A stretch of DNA of 64,000 nucleotides from Zhongshania aquatica (GTDB lineage: Bacteria; Pseudomonadota; Gammaproteobacteria; Pseudomonadales; Spongiibacteraceae), in contig NZ_JANZNQ010000017.1 of the NCBI RefSeq assembly GCF_027257955.1, positions 17,416-81,415 of the forward strand. The letters run 5' to 3'. Positions 1 through 7,586 of the stretch are shown here, piece by piece. The translations under genes were made by a program, and so were the position numbers. The notes beneath the pieces are model-generated. The model saw nothing but the letters and a program-made list of their open reading frames with translations. It did no database searches and was not told the DNA's origin. Each line of letters opens with the position of its first letter. Position 1 is the first letter of the stretch.

Positions 1-1
1 T

Positions 2-418
2 TATCCCGTCACAGACCATCCCAGCCAAGACTGGCCTTCATACAACTCCAAAGGCGGTAAAGGCGCGGAACTGACCCATGAAACTGTGAATCAACTCTGG
101 CACTGGTATACCAGAGACAGCGCCTTGTGGAGCGAGGGCCAAACCGCACACGAGTTAGCGACGCCATTTCGGGTCGACGATCTCAACGGACTGCCCTCCG
201 CGTTTGTATTACTGGCGGAGAATGACCTTCTACATGACGAGGGAAAGGCCTACGCGGAGCGAATGGTCTCGGCAGGCGTAGAGGTTAGCAGCAAACTCTA
301 CCCCAACCAACAACACGGATTTGTCGGTACTCAGCCTAGTTCCGCTCACAGCGAAGCGGTCAATGATATCGCGAATTGGCTGACTGCTTATTGGAAACGC
401 CGCGATCATGCTGCTTAA
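2..418 (+). CDS. Alpha/beta hydrolase, HSL-type esterase (5' end outside window)
   Basis: Only the C-terminal part (about 138 codons) is present; the reading frame is open to the first base, so the gene starts before the window. The visible part fits the hormone-sensitive-lipase/acetyl-hydrolase family of serine esterases: a NDLLHDEG segment carries the expected catalytic Asp (codon at 224-226) and a QQHGF segment carries the catalytic His (codon at 314-316), followed by a typical C-terminal helix. The nucleophile Ser and the HGGG oxyanion motif would lie upstream. The stop overlaps the start of the polyol dehydrogenase by 11 bases, so the two are probably co-transcribed. The substrate cannot be told; short-chain esters or lactones are usual for the family. 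Confidence 0.85.
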   Translation, partial: YPVTDHPSQDWPSYNSKGGKGAELTHETVNQLWHWYTRDSALWSEGQTAHELATPFRVDDLNGLPSAFVLLAENDLLHDEGKAYAERMVSAGVEVSSKLYPNQQHGFVGTQPSSAHSEAVNDIANWLTAYWKRRDHAA

Positions 419-1886
419 TCAACGTAATCTCGAGGCTCTGCTTCGTGAAAGTGGGATAACTGACTACCCCAACTATCCACGTCACTGCAATAAGCGCATT
501 TGTCATATCGGTGTGGGTGGCTTCCATCGAGCCCACCAGGCCCGCTATCTGCATTCACTTTTGTGCGGGGGAGATGCCGAAGGCTGGGGCATATACGGCA
601 TTGCATTGATGCCAAGCGACAGGCCGCTTCTTCAGACCATGCAAGCACAGGATAATCTGTACTCATTATGGGAGCTGGAAGGTGAACAACGAGAAGTCCG
701 GATCATCGGCTCCATCATGGCCTACATCGATGCTATCGATGATAGAGAACCGGCAATTCAAGCCCTGTGCCACCCGGAAACCCGCATTGTTTCCCTAACG
801 ATAACCGAAAAAGGTTATTGCCTTGATGCCTCTGGCAAACTGGACTTAAGCCATCCGGCAATCGCAGCCGATATTGCGCAAGCAGAGATCCCGCTGTCTG
901 CAATCGGGTTAATTGTTTACGCCTTGCGACTCAGACAACGGCGGGGACTACCTGGATTCACTATCATGTCTTGCGATAATCTGATCGCTAACGGCGAGCA
1001 GGCCCGCAAGGCGGTAACCGGCCTGGCAAGGGCAATCGACTCAGATTTAGCGACTTGGATAGAAAGCCAAGTTAGCTTTCCGCTTTCCATGGTCGACAGA
1101 ATTACACCACGACCCAACCCGGCTATCGCGGCCCAACTGGCAAATAGTTTGAACTTCGAAGATAAGTGCCTGTTGACCTGCGAAAGTTGGACACAATGGG
1201 TTTTGGAGGACGACTTCTGCAATGGACGCCCCTCGTTTGAGCTGGCTGGCGTCACGCTTACCGACAATGTCCACCTGTACGAAAAATTGAAAGTCGGCCT
1301 GTTAAATGGCGGCCATTCAGCCTTATCTCACATTGGGCTACTGCTTTCCTACCGACGGGTTGACCACGCGGCATCAGATCCACTGCTCCAGCGCTGGCTA
1401 TCAGGCTATATGCAGGAAATTGCAGAGACCCTCGCACCCCTACCCGACATTCACATCGGCAAATATCGGCAAATTCTGATTAAACGCTTTGCCAATCCAA
1501 GCATTGAAGACAGCTTATTCCGGCTGGCAGAAGACACATCATCAAAGTTTGAGCAAACTTTATTACCGCCGTTACAAGCACGATTGGCAGAGAGCAAGCC
1601 TGCGGCCTACCTAGCCGCCACCGTGGCATTGTGGATCTATTTTCTCAAATGGGTTGCTGAAGACGAAGACCTTCGTCAAAACTACATAGACGCTCGGGCC
1701 ACAGAACTAATCAAGATCGCAAAGGACACCATCAGAACAAAAAAATCGTCCCTATTTGTCGCAACTTCGCTCCAGCTCGAAGGCCCTAATCTCTCCAGTT
1801 TTTCCAGCCAGGTTGACAGCGTTTTACTAGCGCTCGAAGAGCACTCGAACAACCTTCAGTCCTGGCTGACTGCTTTCACTACATAG
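408..1886 (+). CDS. Mannitol/polyol 2-dehydrogenase family (long-chain)
   Basis: A 492-aa member of the polyol-specific long-chain dehydrogenases (mannitol 2-dehydrogenase, arabinitol dehydrogenase, fructuronate reductase), which oxidise a sugar alcohol to a ketose, or reduce the reverse, with NAD(P) in the cytosol. The N-terminal Rossmann segment GVGGFHRAH is at about residues 35-43. SCDNL followed by ANG (about 187-195) supplies the active-site Asn, and KVGLLNGGHS (about 294-303) holds the Lys, Asn and His that form the catalytic site in mannitol 2-dehydrogenase, at the same spacing. The length is standard for the family. The ATG lies inside the end of the upstream esterase gene, implying translational coupling. 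The exact polyol is unknown. Confidence 0.9.
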   Translation: MLLNQRNLEALLRESGITDYPNYPRHCNKRICHIGVGGFHRAHQARYLHSLLCGGDAEGWGIYGIALMPSDRPLLQTMQAQDNLYSLWELEGEQREVRIIGSIMAYIDAIDDREPAIQALCHPETRIVSLTITEKGYCLDASGKLDLSHPAIAADIAQAEIPLSAIGLIVYALRLRQRRGLPGFTIMSCDNLIANGEQARKAVTGLARAIDSDLATWIESQVSFPLSMVDRITPRPNPAIAAQLANSLNFEDKCLLTCESWTQWVLEDDFCNGRPSFELAGVTLTDNVHLYEKLKVGLLNGGHSALSHIGLLLSYRRVDHAASDPLLQRWLSGYMQEIAETLAPLPDIHIGKYRQILIKRFANPSIEDSLFRLAEDTSSKFEQTLLPPLQARLAESKPAAYLAATVALWIYFLKWVAEDEDLRQNYIDARATELIKIAKDTIRTKKSSLFVATSLQLEGPNLSSFSSQVDSVLLALEEHSNNLQSWLTAFTT

Positions 1887-2124
1887 GGGTTACCCGTTGA
1901 AATCTGGCACTGCTGCTTTTGACGCCGGCATATATAGACTTTTTTGCACTTTTTCATCGCCTGCTGGCCTACCGAAAGAAATAAAAGCGGCTATTGATCC
2001 CGCAGGATATCGCAAGTGGAAAATTAGGGGACTGCTCAGCACGGAAAGGCCTAACTACAAATGCTACGAGAGAACTGAAGTAGAAATCTTAACCGAAAAG
2101 CTTACTAACAATAAGGACGAGGCA

Positions 2125-3762
2125 ATGACCCCTACAAAATACGACGAGCCGTTTCTCGCGCCCAGAAGCGCAAACTATATTCCTCTTACCCCTACCTCAC
2201 TAATACGGCGAGCGGCGCAGGTTTACCCGGACTATGTCGCGATCGAATATGGCACTTTATCTCGCTCATGGAAAGACACGTACGTGCGTTGCGCAAAAAT
2301 TGCAAATGCACTGAAGGCACTAGAAGTGGATAGAAATTCAACCGTATCTGCACTCCTTCCAAATACCCCTCATGCAGTGGAACTTGCTTACGCCGTGCCA
2401 ATGTCTGGCGGCGTGCTGAATATGATCAATACCCGACTCAAGCCAGAAGAGATCGCCTTCATACTCGATCATGGCGAAGCAGAGGTATTCTTCGTCGATT
2501 CAGGGTTGGCGGAATTGGCAAAAAGCGCGCTTTCATTAGCCAAAGTAAAACCGACGATAATTTACTGTGATGATACTACTGCGCCCGGAGTGGATATTGA
2601 TAACGCTATCGATTACGAAGACTTTTTAAGGGACGCTGCGCCACTGTCCGCCGACAATATGATGCCAGCCAACGAATGGGATTCCATCGCCCTCAATTAC
2701 ACCTCGGGAACAACAGGCAACCCCAAGGGCGTGGTCTACCACCACCGAGGAGCCTACTTAAACGCACTGGGCAACGGCCTGGAATGGTCGCTGCCACTGC
2801 ACTTTCGCTACCTGTGGACGCTCCCCTTATTTCACTGCAATGGCTGGTGCTTTCCTTGGACGATAGCCGCCTATGCAGGCACCCATGTCTGCTTAAGAGC
2901 CCCAGAAGCGACAGCAATTCTCGACGCTCTCACATCAGCCGATATCACCCATATGTGCGGCGCGCCGATCATACTGAATATGGCCACCACCGAAGCAGAG
3001 AAGCAAAGCATAACGCTGAAGAGTCCGGTTAAATGTATGGTCGCCGGCGCTGCTCCACCTGCTGCAGTACTAGCGCGCGCGTCAAAAATTGGATTCGATA
3101 TCACTCATGTTTACGGCCTCACCGAGGTGTACGGCCCGACGGCCATTTGCGCCTGGAAGAAAGAATGGAATCAGAAAGATGATTCCGAACGCGCCACATT
3201 AAAATCAAGACAAGGCGTCAACTATGCCGTACAGGAAGAACTCAGCGTACGCGACCCTGACACGATGGAACAGATAGTACCCAACGCAGAAATAATGGGA
3301 GAAGTTATGTTCCGCGGGAATATCGTAATGAAGGGATATCTCAAAAATCCCGACGCCACCGAAAACGCCTTCAAGGGCGGACATTTTAGGTCCGGCGATC
3401 TAGCAGTCATGCATCAAGACAGATACGTCGAGATAAGAGACCGCTCGAAAGATATCATTATTTCCGGCGGCGAAAACGTATCATCTATTGAAGTAGAAGG
3501 CGTACTTTATCAGCATGATGCGGTTAGCCTGGCGGCAGTCGTCGCTGCCCCTCACGAAAAATGGGGCGAGACCCCAGTAGCGTTTATCGAACTCAAAGAA
3601 GGCATGACTGCAACAGGAGAAGAGATCATCGAATTCACACGGCAACATTTAGCCCACTTTAAGTGCCCTCGGCAGGTGATATTCACCGAGCTTCCAAAAA
3701 CCTCCACCGGTAAAATTCAGAAGTTCGTTATTCGCGATCAGGCAAAGGACCTATTTAACTAG
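2125..3762 (+). CDS. AMP-forming acyl-CoA synthetase (AlkK/DmdB-like)
   Basis: Adenylate-forming ligase of 545 aa that activates a carboxylic acid as acyl-AMP and then as the CoA thioester. Motifs in order: YTSGTTGNPKG, the AMP-binding P-loop (about residue 191 on); YGLTEVYGP; RSGDLAV and RDRSKD with IISGGENVSS, typical of the AlkK/fadD3/DmdB branch; and PKTSTGKIQK near the C-terminus with the catalytic Lys. The frame is open back to a TTG at 1897, but the extra 76 residues look non-coding, and the ATG at 2125 follows AAGGACGAGG, so I start there. It is 238 bases downstream of the polyol dehydrogenase on the same strand. Medium-chain or substituted acids are likely substrates; specificity cannot be read. 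Confidence 0.9.
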   Translation: MTPTKYDEPFLAPRSANYIPLTPTSLIRRAAQVYPDYVAIEYGTLSRSWKDTYVRCAKIANALKALEVDRNSTVSALLPNTPHAVELAYAVPMSGGVLNMINTRLKPEEIAFILDHGEAEVFFVDSGLAELAKSALSLAKVKPTIIYCDDTTAPGVDIDNAIDYEDFLRDAAPLSADNMMPANEWDSIALNYTSGTTGNPKGVVYHHRGAYLNALGNGLEWSLPLHFRYLWTLPLFHCNGWCFPWTIAAYAGTHVCLRAPEATAILDALTSADITHMCGAPIILNMATTEAEKQSITLKSPVKCMVAGAAPPAAVLARASKIGFDITHVYGLTEVYGPTAICAWKKEWNQKDDSERATLKSRQGVNYAVQEELSVRDPDTMEQIVPNAEIMGEVMFRGNIVMKGYLKNPDATENAFKGGHFRSGDLAVMHQDRYVEIRDRSKDIIISGGENVSSIEVEGVLYQHDAVSLAAVVAAPHEKWGETPVAFIELKEGMTATGEEIIEFTRQHLAHFKCPRQVIFTELPKTSTGKIQKFVIRDQAKDLFN

Positions 3763-3810
3763 CATGATAAATTTCACTGAAAATGTCGCAATAGTTCGGT
3801 GCGACTGGTG

Positions 3811-4092
3811 ATGAACACAAAAATACTACTCGATATAAACAGCAACGTAGTACGTACAATAGGCTGGCTGGCATCGTTCGCAGCCATCATGATGTACATT
3901 TCCTATATTGACCAGATTCACCTGAATCTCAATGGGCAAAAGGGTTCATCGCTACAAGCTCTTGCGACAGTGCTAAATTGCTCCCTATGGATAGCCTACG
4001 GAATGGTCAAGACACAGCGGGATTGGCCTATTATCGCCGCGAATCTCCCAGGGATTTTTCTCGGTTTTATGGCGTTTTCAACGTCTCTTTAG
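3811..4092 (+). CDS. SemiSWEET-family small transporter protein
   Basis: A 93-aa protein with three predicted membrane helices, matching the SemiSWEET (MtN3/PQ-loop) family, whose members dimerise to move sugars across the membrane. Recognisable conserved blocks are MMYISYI-QI in helix 1, NCSLWIAYG in helix 2 and NLPGIFLGF in helix 3, with the KG and RDWP loop residues typical of the bacterial 90-aa class. The ATG at 3811 is chosen over GTG codons at 3799 and 3808. The usual PQ-loop proline is replaced by Asp (residue 34, codon 3910-3912). It sits 48 bases after the acyl-CoA synthetase. The family call is sound; transport activity is uncertain because of the changed motif. Confidence 0.85.
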   Translation: MNTKILLDINSNVVRTIGWLASFAAIMMYISYIDQIHLNLNGQKGSSLQALATVLNCSLWIAYGMVKTQRDWPIIAANLPGIFLGFMAFSTSL

Positions 4093-4110
4093 AGATCCTA
4101 CCTTTGGAGC

Positions 4111-4132
4111 CTAGGCAAGCCCGATTGCCTAG
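4111..4132 (+). terminator. Hairpin after the SemiSWEET gene, possible terminator
   Basis: CTAGGCAA and TTGCCTAG form a perfect 8-bp stem with a 6-base loop, starting 18 bases after the SemiSWEET stop. No T-run follows, so intrinsic termination is only possible, not shown. Confidence 0.35.
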
Positions 4133-4190
4133 AGAAACTATCTAGGTCTTAACGGGAAGTGGGCACTTTTCAATTGATCGAGCTATAAAC

Positions 4191-4254
4191 ATCGGCTGAC
4201 CGTGCTGGTCCACTGCGGGTGGGACGGGATTATAAACAGGGTTTAATGAGTGCC
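4191..4254 (+). repeat. 64-bp direct repeat, copy 1
   Basis: Copy 1 of a 64-bp imperfect direct repeat; copy 2 is at 4408-4471. The last 45 bases (4210-4254) are nearly identical in both copies and contain a CCCAC/GTGGG-type small stem. No tandem array and no protein-coding pattern are visible. It may be a dispersed intergenic repeat family. Confidence 0.7.
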
Positions 4255-4407
4255 CGCTACGAGCGCTAGCTAACACATTGCGCTCATGGTTGAAGCCCAT
4301 TGTGGCCATGTGGCGATTTAGTAAAAGTAACGGAATAACTGAGGGCTTCCACAACAAAATGGAAATGATGACACGACGAGCGTATGGTTTTAGAAACTTT
4401 GAAAATT

Positions 4408-4471
4408 ACAGGATGAGAGTGCTTGCCCACTGCGGGTGGGACGGTGTGATTAACAGGGTTTGATGAGTGCC
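4408..4471 (+). repeat. 64-bp direct repeat, copy 2
   Basis: Copy 2, exactly 217 bases after copy 1. It is followed directly by two copies of a short hairpin unit (next entry). Confidence 0.7.
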
Positions 4472-4524
4472 ATCCCCCGTTAATGGGGTAGAGCCGTGCT
4501 ATCCCCCCGTTAATGGGGTAGGGC
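4472..4524. repeat. Two copies of a CCCCGTTAATGGGG hairpin unit
   Basis: Two near-identical units of about 29 bases, each with the small inverted repeat CCCCGTTAATGGGG followed by TAG, at 4475-4491 and 4504-4520. They adjoin the second 64-bp repeat. Two units with a short spacer do not make a CRISPR array. Function unknown. Confidence 0.65.
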
Positions 4525-4544
4525 CAAGACAAGCTCAATATGTT

Positions 4545-4703
4545 GACCACTTAGCTTTTGTGGCACAACCATAATTGGCACAAACCAAGAGGTCAACGAC
4601 CACTTAGCACCAGCGCCTACGAACATCCGAATCATGGAGCTAAGAGGTCAAATTTGGGCGTTTTGAAAATTGAATGGGCACAGTTTGGGCACGATTTGGG
4701 CAC
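4545..4703. repeat. Short-repeat cluster beside tRNA-Arg, candidate recombination site
   Basis: Three copies of GACCNCTTAGC (4545-4555 and 4598-4608 direct, 4639-4649 inverted) are followed by three TGGGCAC boxes starting at 4675, 4686 and 4697, exactly 11 bases apart, plus two TGGCACA copies near 4561 and 4576. Evenly phased short boxes next to the 3' end of a tRNA gene resemble arm-type binding sites of tyrosine recombinases that use tRNA genes as attachment sites. No integrase gene is present in this window, so this could be a scar or an unoccupied site. The interpretation is inference. Confidence 0.4.
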
Positions 4704-4720
4704 AGCCAAATTTCAGGCAT

Positions 4721-4754
4721 AAAAAAACCCAGACCAGAGGTCTAGGTTTTTTTA
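4721..4754 (-). terminator. Intrinsic terminator of tRNA-Arg
   Basis: An 11-bp stem with one mismatch (AAACCCAGACC against GGTCTAGGTTT, 3-base loop) flanked by A-runs and T-runs on both sides, so it can work in either direction. It lies 22 bases downstream of the tRNA on the minus strand. Confidence 0.8.
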
Positions 4755-4775
4755 TATAAGTCAAAGACTTATGTT

Positions 4776-4852
4776 TGGTGCGCCCGGCACGATTCGAACG
4801 TGCGACCGCCTGGTTCGTAGCCAGGTACTCTATCCAGCTGAGCTACGGGCGC
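4776..4852 (-). tRNA. tRNA-Arg (anticodon ACG)
   Basis: The minus strand folds as a standard cloverleaf of 77 bases including an encoded CCA: acceptor GCGCCCG paired with CGGGCGC, D arm with AGCTCAGCTGGATAGAG, anticodon stem CCTGG/CCAGG around loop CTACGAA (anticodon ACG, arginine, normally edited to ICG) and T arm with GTTCGAATC. A terminator follows at 4721-4754. The 3' side is bordered by an unusual cluster of short repeats. Confidence 0.97.
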
Positions 4853-5000
4853 TTCAGGCTGCGTACTATATGGAAGCAGGCTTGCTCTGTCAACGACTTC
4901 TATCAATATATTACGATTTTTAGGCTTCAGCTCAAAATTTCGCCAACATATTGATATGCAAGCCAATTAGTAGCAATTACATCCACCAATTAATACGTTT

Positions 5001-6038
5001 TTAGTCTGCCAATTGACCTGGAGTTAGCAGGTAATGGCCAACAAACCATTCTTGTCCGCCACGATAGGCAAACAATTCTGAGCAGGCCAGCATGAACATT
5101 CGCCAGCGTTGATACTGAACTTTAGGATTTGGCGCGTCTTTTAAAATCTCAAGTGCCTGAGCCTTGTTGTCATCTAACTTTTCTAGCCATGCCTCTAAGG
5201 TTTTAGAGTAGTGCTCACCATTGACGCGCCAACTATCCACCATCCGCATGTGTTCTGAGAAATGCATCAAGGTGTCGAATGCAGGCATTTGGCCACCACT
5301 AAAGAAGTTGTCGGTCATCCAACCGCCGTCGAAGGGATAATGCAAATAGGCATGACAGAATATATGCACAAACATGAGACCGTTTGGCTCTAGCCACTGC
5401 GATACGTTCGCAAGCAGATCGCGATAGTTGCGAACGTGCTCCAACATCTCAACAGTGACAACTCGGTCAAAGCGCGTATCTAGACTTAGATCCCCTACAT
5501 TGCAGGTAATGACCTTTATATTGTTTAAGCCACGCTTTCTCGCCTGCTCTTCTATAAAGAGACGTTGACCAGACGAGTTAGATACAGCGGTAAAGTGAGA
5601 CGCGGGATAGCGCGCAGCAGCCCAAAGCGTAAAGCTACCCCAGCCACAGCCTAAATCTAGGACTTTTTGCCCATCGCTTAGCTGAGCGCGTTCCGCGTAC
5701 ATTTCTAACATCGCTTGTTCTGCATCTGCAAGGCTATCGCAATGCTCATCCCACCAGCAGCTACTGTACTTCAGACAAGGCCCGAGCATGAGTTCGAACA
5801 AGGCCGCAGGCACTTCATAATGCTGCTCGTTCGCGTCTGTGGTATTGATGGCAATTTCAGAATTGCGCAACTCATCGCGAAACTGGCGACGGCGTGCCTC
5901 ATTACTATTCAAATCGTCACTGGCCTCCTGCACTAAGCGATCGGCAAGCTCTCTGCGAATGCCGCGTCGAAGTAGTACATCTGGCACCAAGCCGCGCTCG
6001 GCAAGTACGATTGGATCTATCATGATTAACCCCGTCAT
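5001..6038 (-). CDS. SAM-dependent methyltransferase, CFA-synthase superfamily, CNMT-like
   Basis: A 345-aa protein of the cyclopropane-fatty-acid synthase superfamily of SAM methyltransferases. The SAM-binding motif VLDLGCGWGS is clear, preceded by NEQHYEVP and KYSSCWW and followed by VEMLEHV. The order and wording of these blocks resemble the coclaurine N-methyltransferase-like branch more than classical E. coli Cfa, which is longer (382 aa). The acceptor may therefore be something other than an unsaturated phospholipid chain. The first ATG is used; a second lies five codons on. It stands alone between tRNA-Arg and the racemase-type gene, whose terminator precedes it. Family confident, substrate unknown. 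Confidence 0.85.
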   Translation of the reverse strand: MTGLIMIDPIVLAERGLVPDVLLRRGIRRELADRLVQEASDDLNSNEARRRQFRDELRNSEIAINTTDANEQHYEVPAALFELMLGPCLKYSSCWWDEHCDSLADAEQAMLEMYAERAQLSDGQKVLDLGCGWGSFTLWAAARYPASHFTAVSNSSGQRLFIEEQARKRGLNNIKVITCNVGDLSLDTRFDRVVTVEMLEHVRNYRDLLANVSQWLEPNGLMFVHIFCHAYLHYPFDGGWMTDNFFSGGQMPAFDTLMHFSEHMRMVDSWRVNGEHYSKTLEAWLEKLDDNKAQALEILKDAPNPKVQYQRWRMFMLACSELFAYRGGQEWFVGHYLLTPGQLAD

Positions 6039-6110
6039 TGAACAATTCTTTCTATAAGCGTCAATACGAATCGATCAAGAATACGGATCTTAGTCGGCCT
6101 ATATTTAGGC

Positions 6111-6136
6111 AAAAAAAAGAGCCGATAATCGGCCCT
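6111..6136 (-). terminator. Intrinsic terminator of the CoA-transferase-family gene
   Basis: On the minus strand GCCGAT and ATCGGC form a stem immediately followed by a run of T, 22 bases after the stop of the racemase-type gene: a standard rho-independent terminator. Confidence 0.85.
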
Positions 6137-6158
6137 TCTAATTGCACAATAAAATGTA

Positions 6159-7292
6159 CTAGGTGAGTACGCCGGCATCGCGTAACGCAGCGATAGTCGC
6201 GCTGTCGTAACCTGCCAACTCCGCCAGCACATCATCCGTATTGCTGCCCGGCCTCGGGGCACCCGCCTTAACTGACGGTATCGTACGGCTAAACTTGGGC
6301 GCGGGGCCTGGCTGAATCTCTCCGTTTACCTCTATGAACGAGTTACGGGCGATATTGTGCGGATGTTTTGGCGCCTCAGTCATCGACAGTATCGGCGCAA
6401 AGCAAACATCGGTTCCTTCAAGCAGATCACACCACTGATCACGGGTTTTGGTTTTAAATATAGCCGCTAGTTTGTCTTTTAATTCCGGCCAACGAGCAAC
6501 GTCCATTTGAGCATCAAAGCTTTCATCCAGCTCTAATTTTTCTTTCAAAATATGGTAGAACTGCGGCTCGATTGGACCAATAGAAACATGTTTAGCATCA
6601 CTCGTTTCGTAGGTCTCATAGAAGTGCGCCCCAGTGTCCAAGAGGTTAACGCCACGTTGATCGATCCATTGCTTCTGATTAAAGAAGCAATAGACCATGT
6701 GCATTAATGCTGCGGAGCCTTCCACCATTGAGGTATCGACTATCTGGCCTTTACCGCTCCGAGTAGCTTCTAATATTGCAGATACAACACCGAAGGCCAG
6801 AAACATACCGCCACCGCCAAAATCACCTACCAAATTAAGTGGCGGCACTGGCTTGTCGCCGTCACGCCCCATAGCGTGGAGTGCGCCCGAAAGGGAAATA
6901 TAGTTAATATCATGGCCTGCGGCCTGTGCCATCGGACCAGTTTGACCCCAACCCGTCATTCGACCGTAAACCAACTTAGGATTGCGAGCCGCGCAATCAT
7001 CAGGACCAATTCCCAGGCGTTCCGCAACACCCGGACGAAACCCTTCAATTAAGGCGTCGGCAGATTCACAGAGTTTTAGTACAGCCTCTACACCGCGCGG
7101 GTCTTTTAAATTGATGGCGATAGATTTTTTTCCGCGCTCACTAATTGTATTCGCTACCCGTGCGTCAGCCGCGGCCGACTTACGCGTGATGGAGATAACC
7201 TCCGCCCCCATATCGGCAAACATCATTCCCGCAAAGGGAGCCGGTCCAAGCCCCTCAATTTCTATAATTCGTATTCCTGCCAGTGGTCCCAT
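6159..7292 (-). CDS. Alpha-methylacyl-CoA racemase-type, CaiB/BaiF family
   Basis: A 377-aa family III CoA-transferase protein closest in pattern to alpha-methylacyl-CoA racemases, which invert the 2-methyl centre of branched acyl-CoAs so that S-specific acyl-CoA dehydrogenases can act. Visible landmarks are GPAPFAGMMFADMGAEVI at the N-terminus, GHDINYIS with the catalytic His, NLVGDFGGGG with the catalytic Asp, and the ETYET and GPIEPQFY region with the expected Glu. Such enzymes serve isoprenoid or steroid side-chain degradation, which fits the other catabolic genes here. It is a single gene with its own terminator downstream and a 294-base gap upstream. A true CoA-transferase role cannot be excluded. 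Confidence 0.88.
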   Translation of the reverse strand: MGPLAGIRIIEIEGLGPAPFAGMMFADMGAEVISITRKSAAADARVANTISERGKKSIAINLKDPRGVEAVLKLCESADALIEGFRPGVAERLGIGPDDCAARNPKLVYGRMTGWGQTGPMAQAAGHDINYISLSGALHAMGRDGDKPVPPLNLVGDFGGGGMFLAFGVVSAILEATRSGKGQIVDTSMVEGSAALMHMVYCFFNQKQWIDQRGVNLLDTGAHFYETYETSDAKHVSIGPIEPQFYHILKEKLELDESFDAQMDVARWPELKDKLAAIFKTKTRDQWCDLLEGTDVCFAPILSMTEAPKHPHNIARNSFIEVNGEIQPGPAPKFSRTIPSVKAGAPRPGSNTDDVLAELAGYDSATIAALRDAGVLT

Positions 7293-7586
7293 AGTCTTTC
7301 CCCGATGTATTAGTTACTCAGCACCCAGCAGATTATTGTTCGATAGTATTCACCAACAAATAGGAACTCTGCATAGGGTGCAATATTTCGCAGGGCGGTA
7401 TTTTGCACACTCTGCTCGCCTAAGGAAACCTCCGAGTGCGCCACGTTTTATCATTTATGCCCAGAAAACGTACATCAAGCTCAGCAATCTAGAGGCAAAC
7501 CGCGAAATCAGATCAGGAATGCCCCAACAAACTACGAAAAACGCAGAGCACTAACCATCACCGAAGTAAGAGAATCGGCTGAGCGC

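Noticed and set aside
1897..2124. Upstream extension of the acyl-CoA synthetase from a TTG
   Set aside because: The added residues do not resemble the family, and a better ATG with a ribosome site is at 2125.
4472..4524. Possible CRISPR array
   Set aside because: Only two units with a short spacer and no cas genes anywhere in the window.
4142..4550. Small ORFs on both strands in the repeat region
   Set aside because: They follow the DNA repeats and lack ribosome sites and family features.
6982..7554. Plus-strand ORF of 190 aa across the racemase-type gene start
   Set aside because: It is antisense to a well-supported gene for half its length and has no recognisable features.
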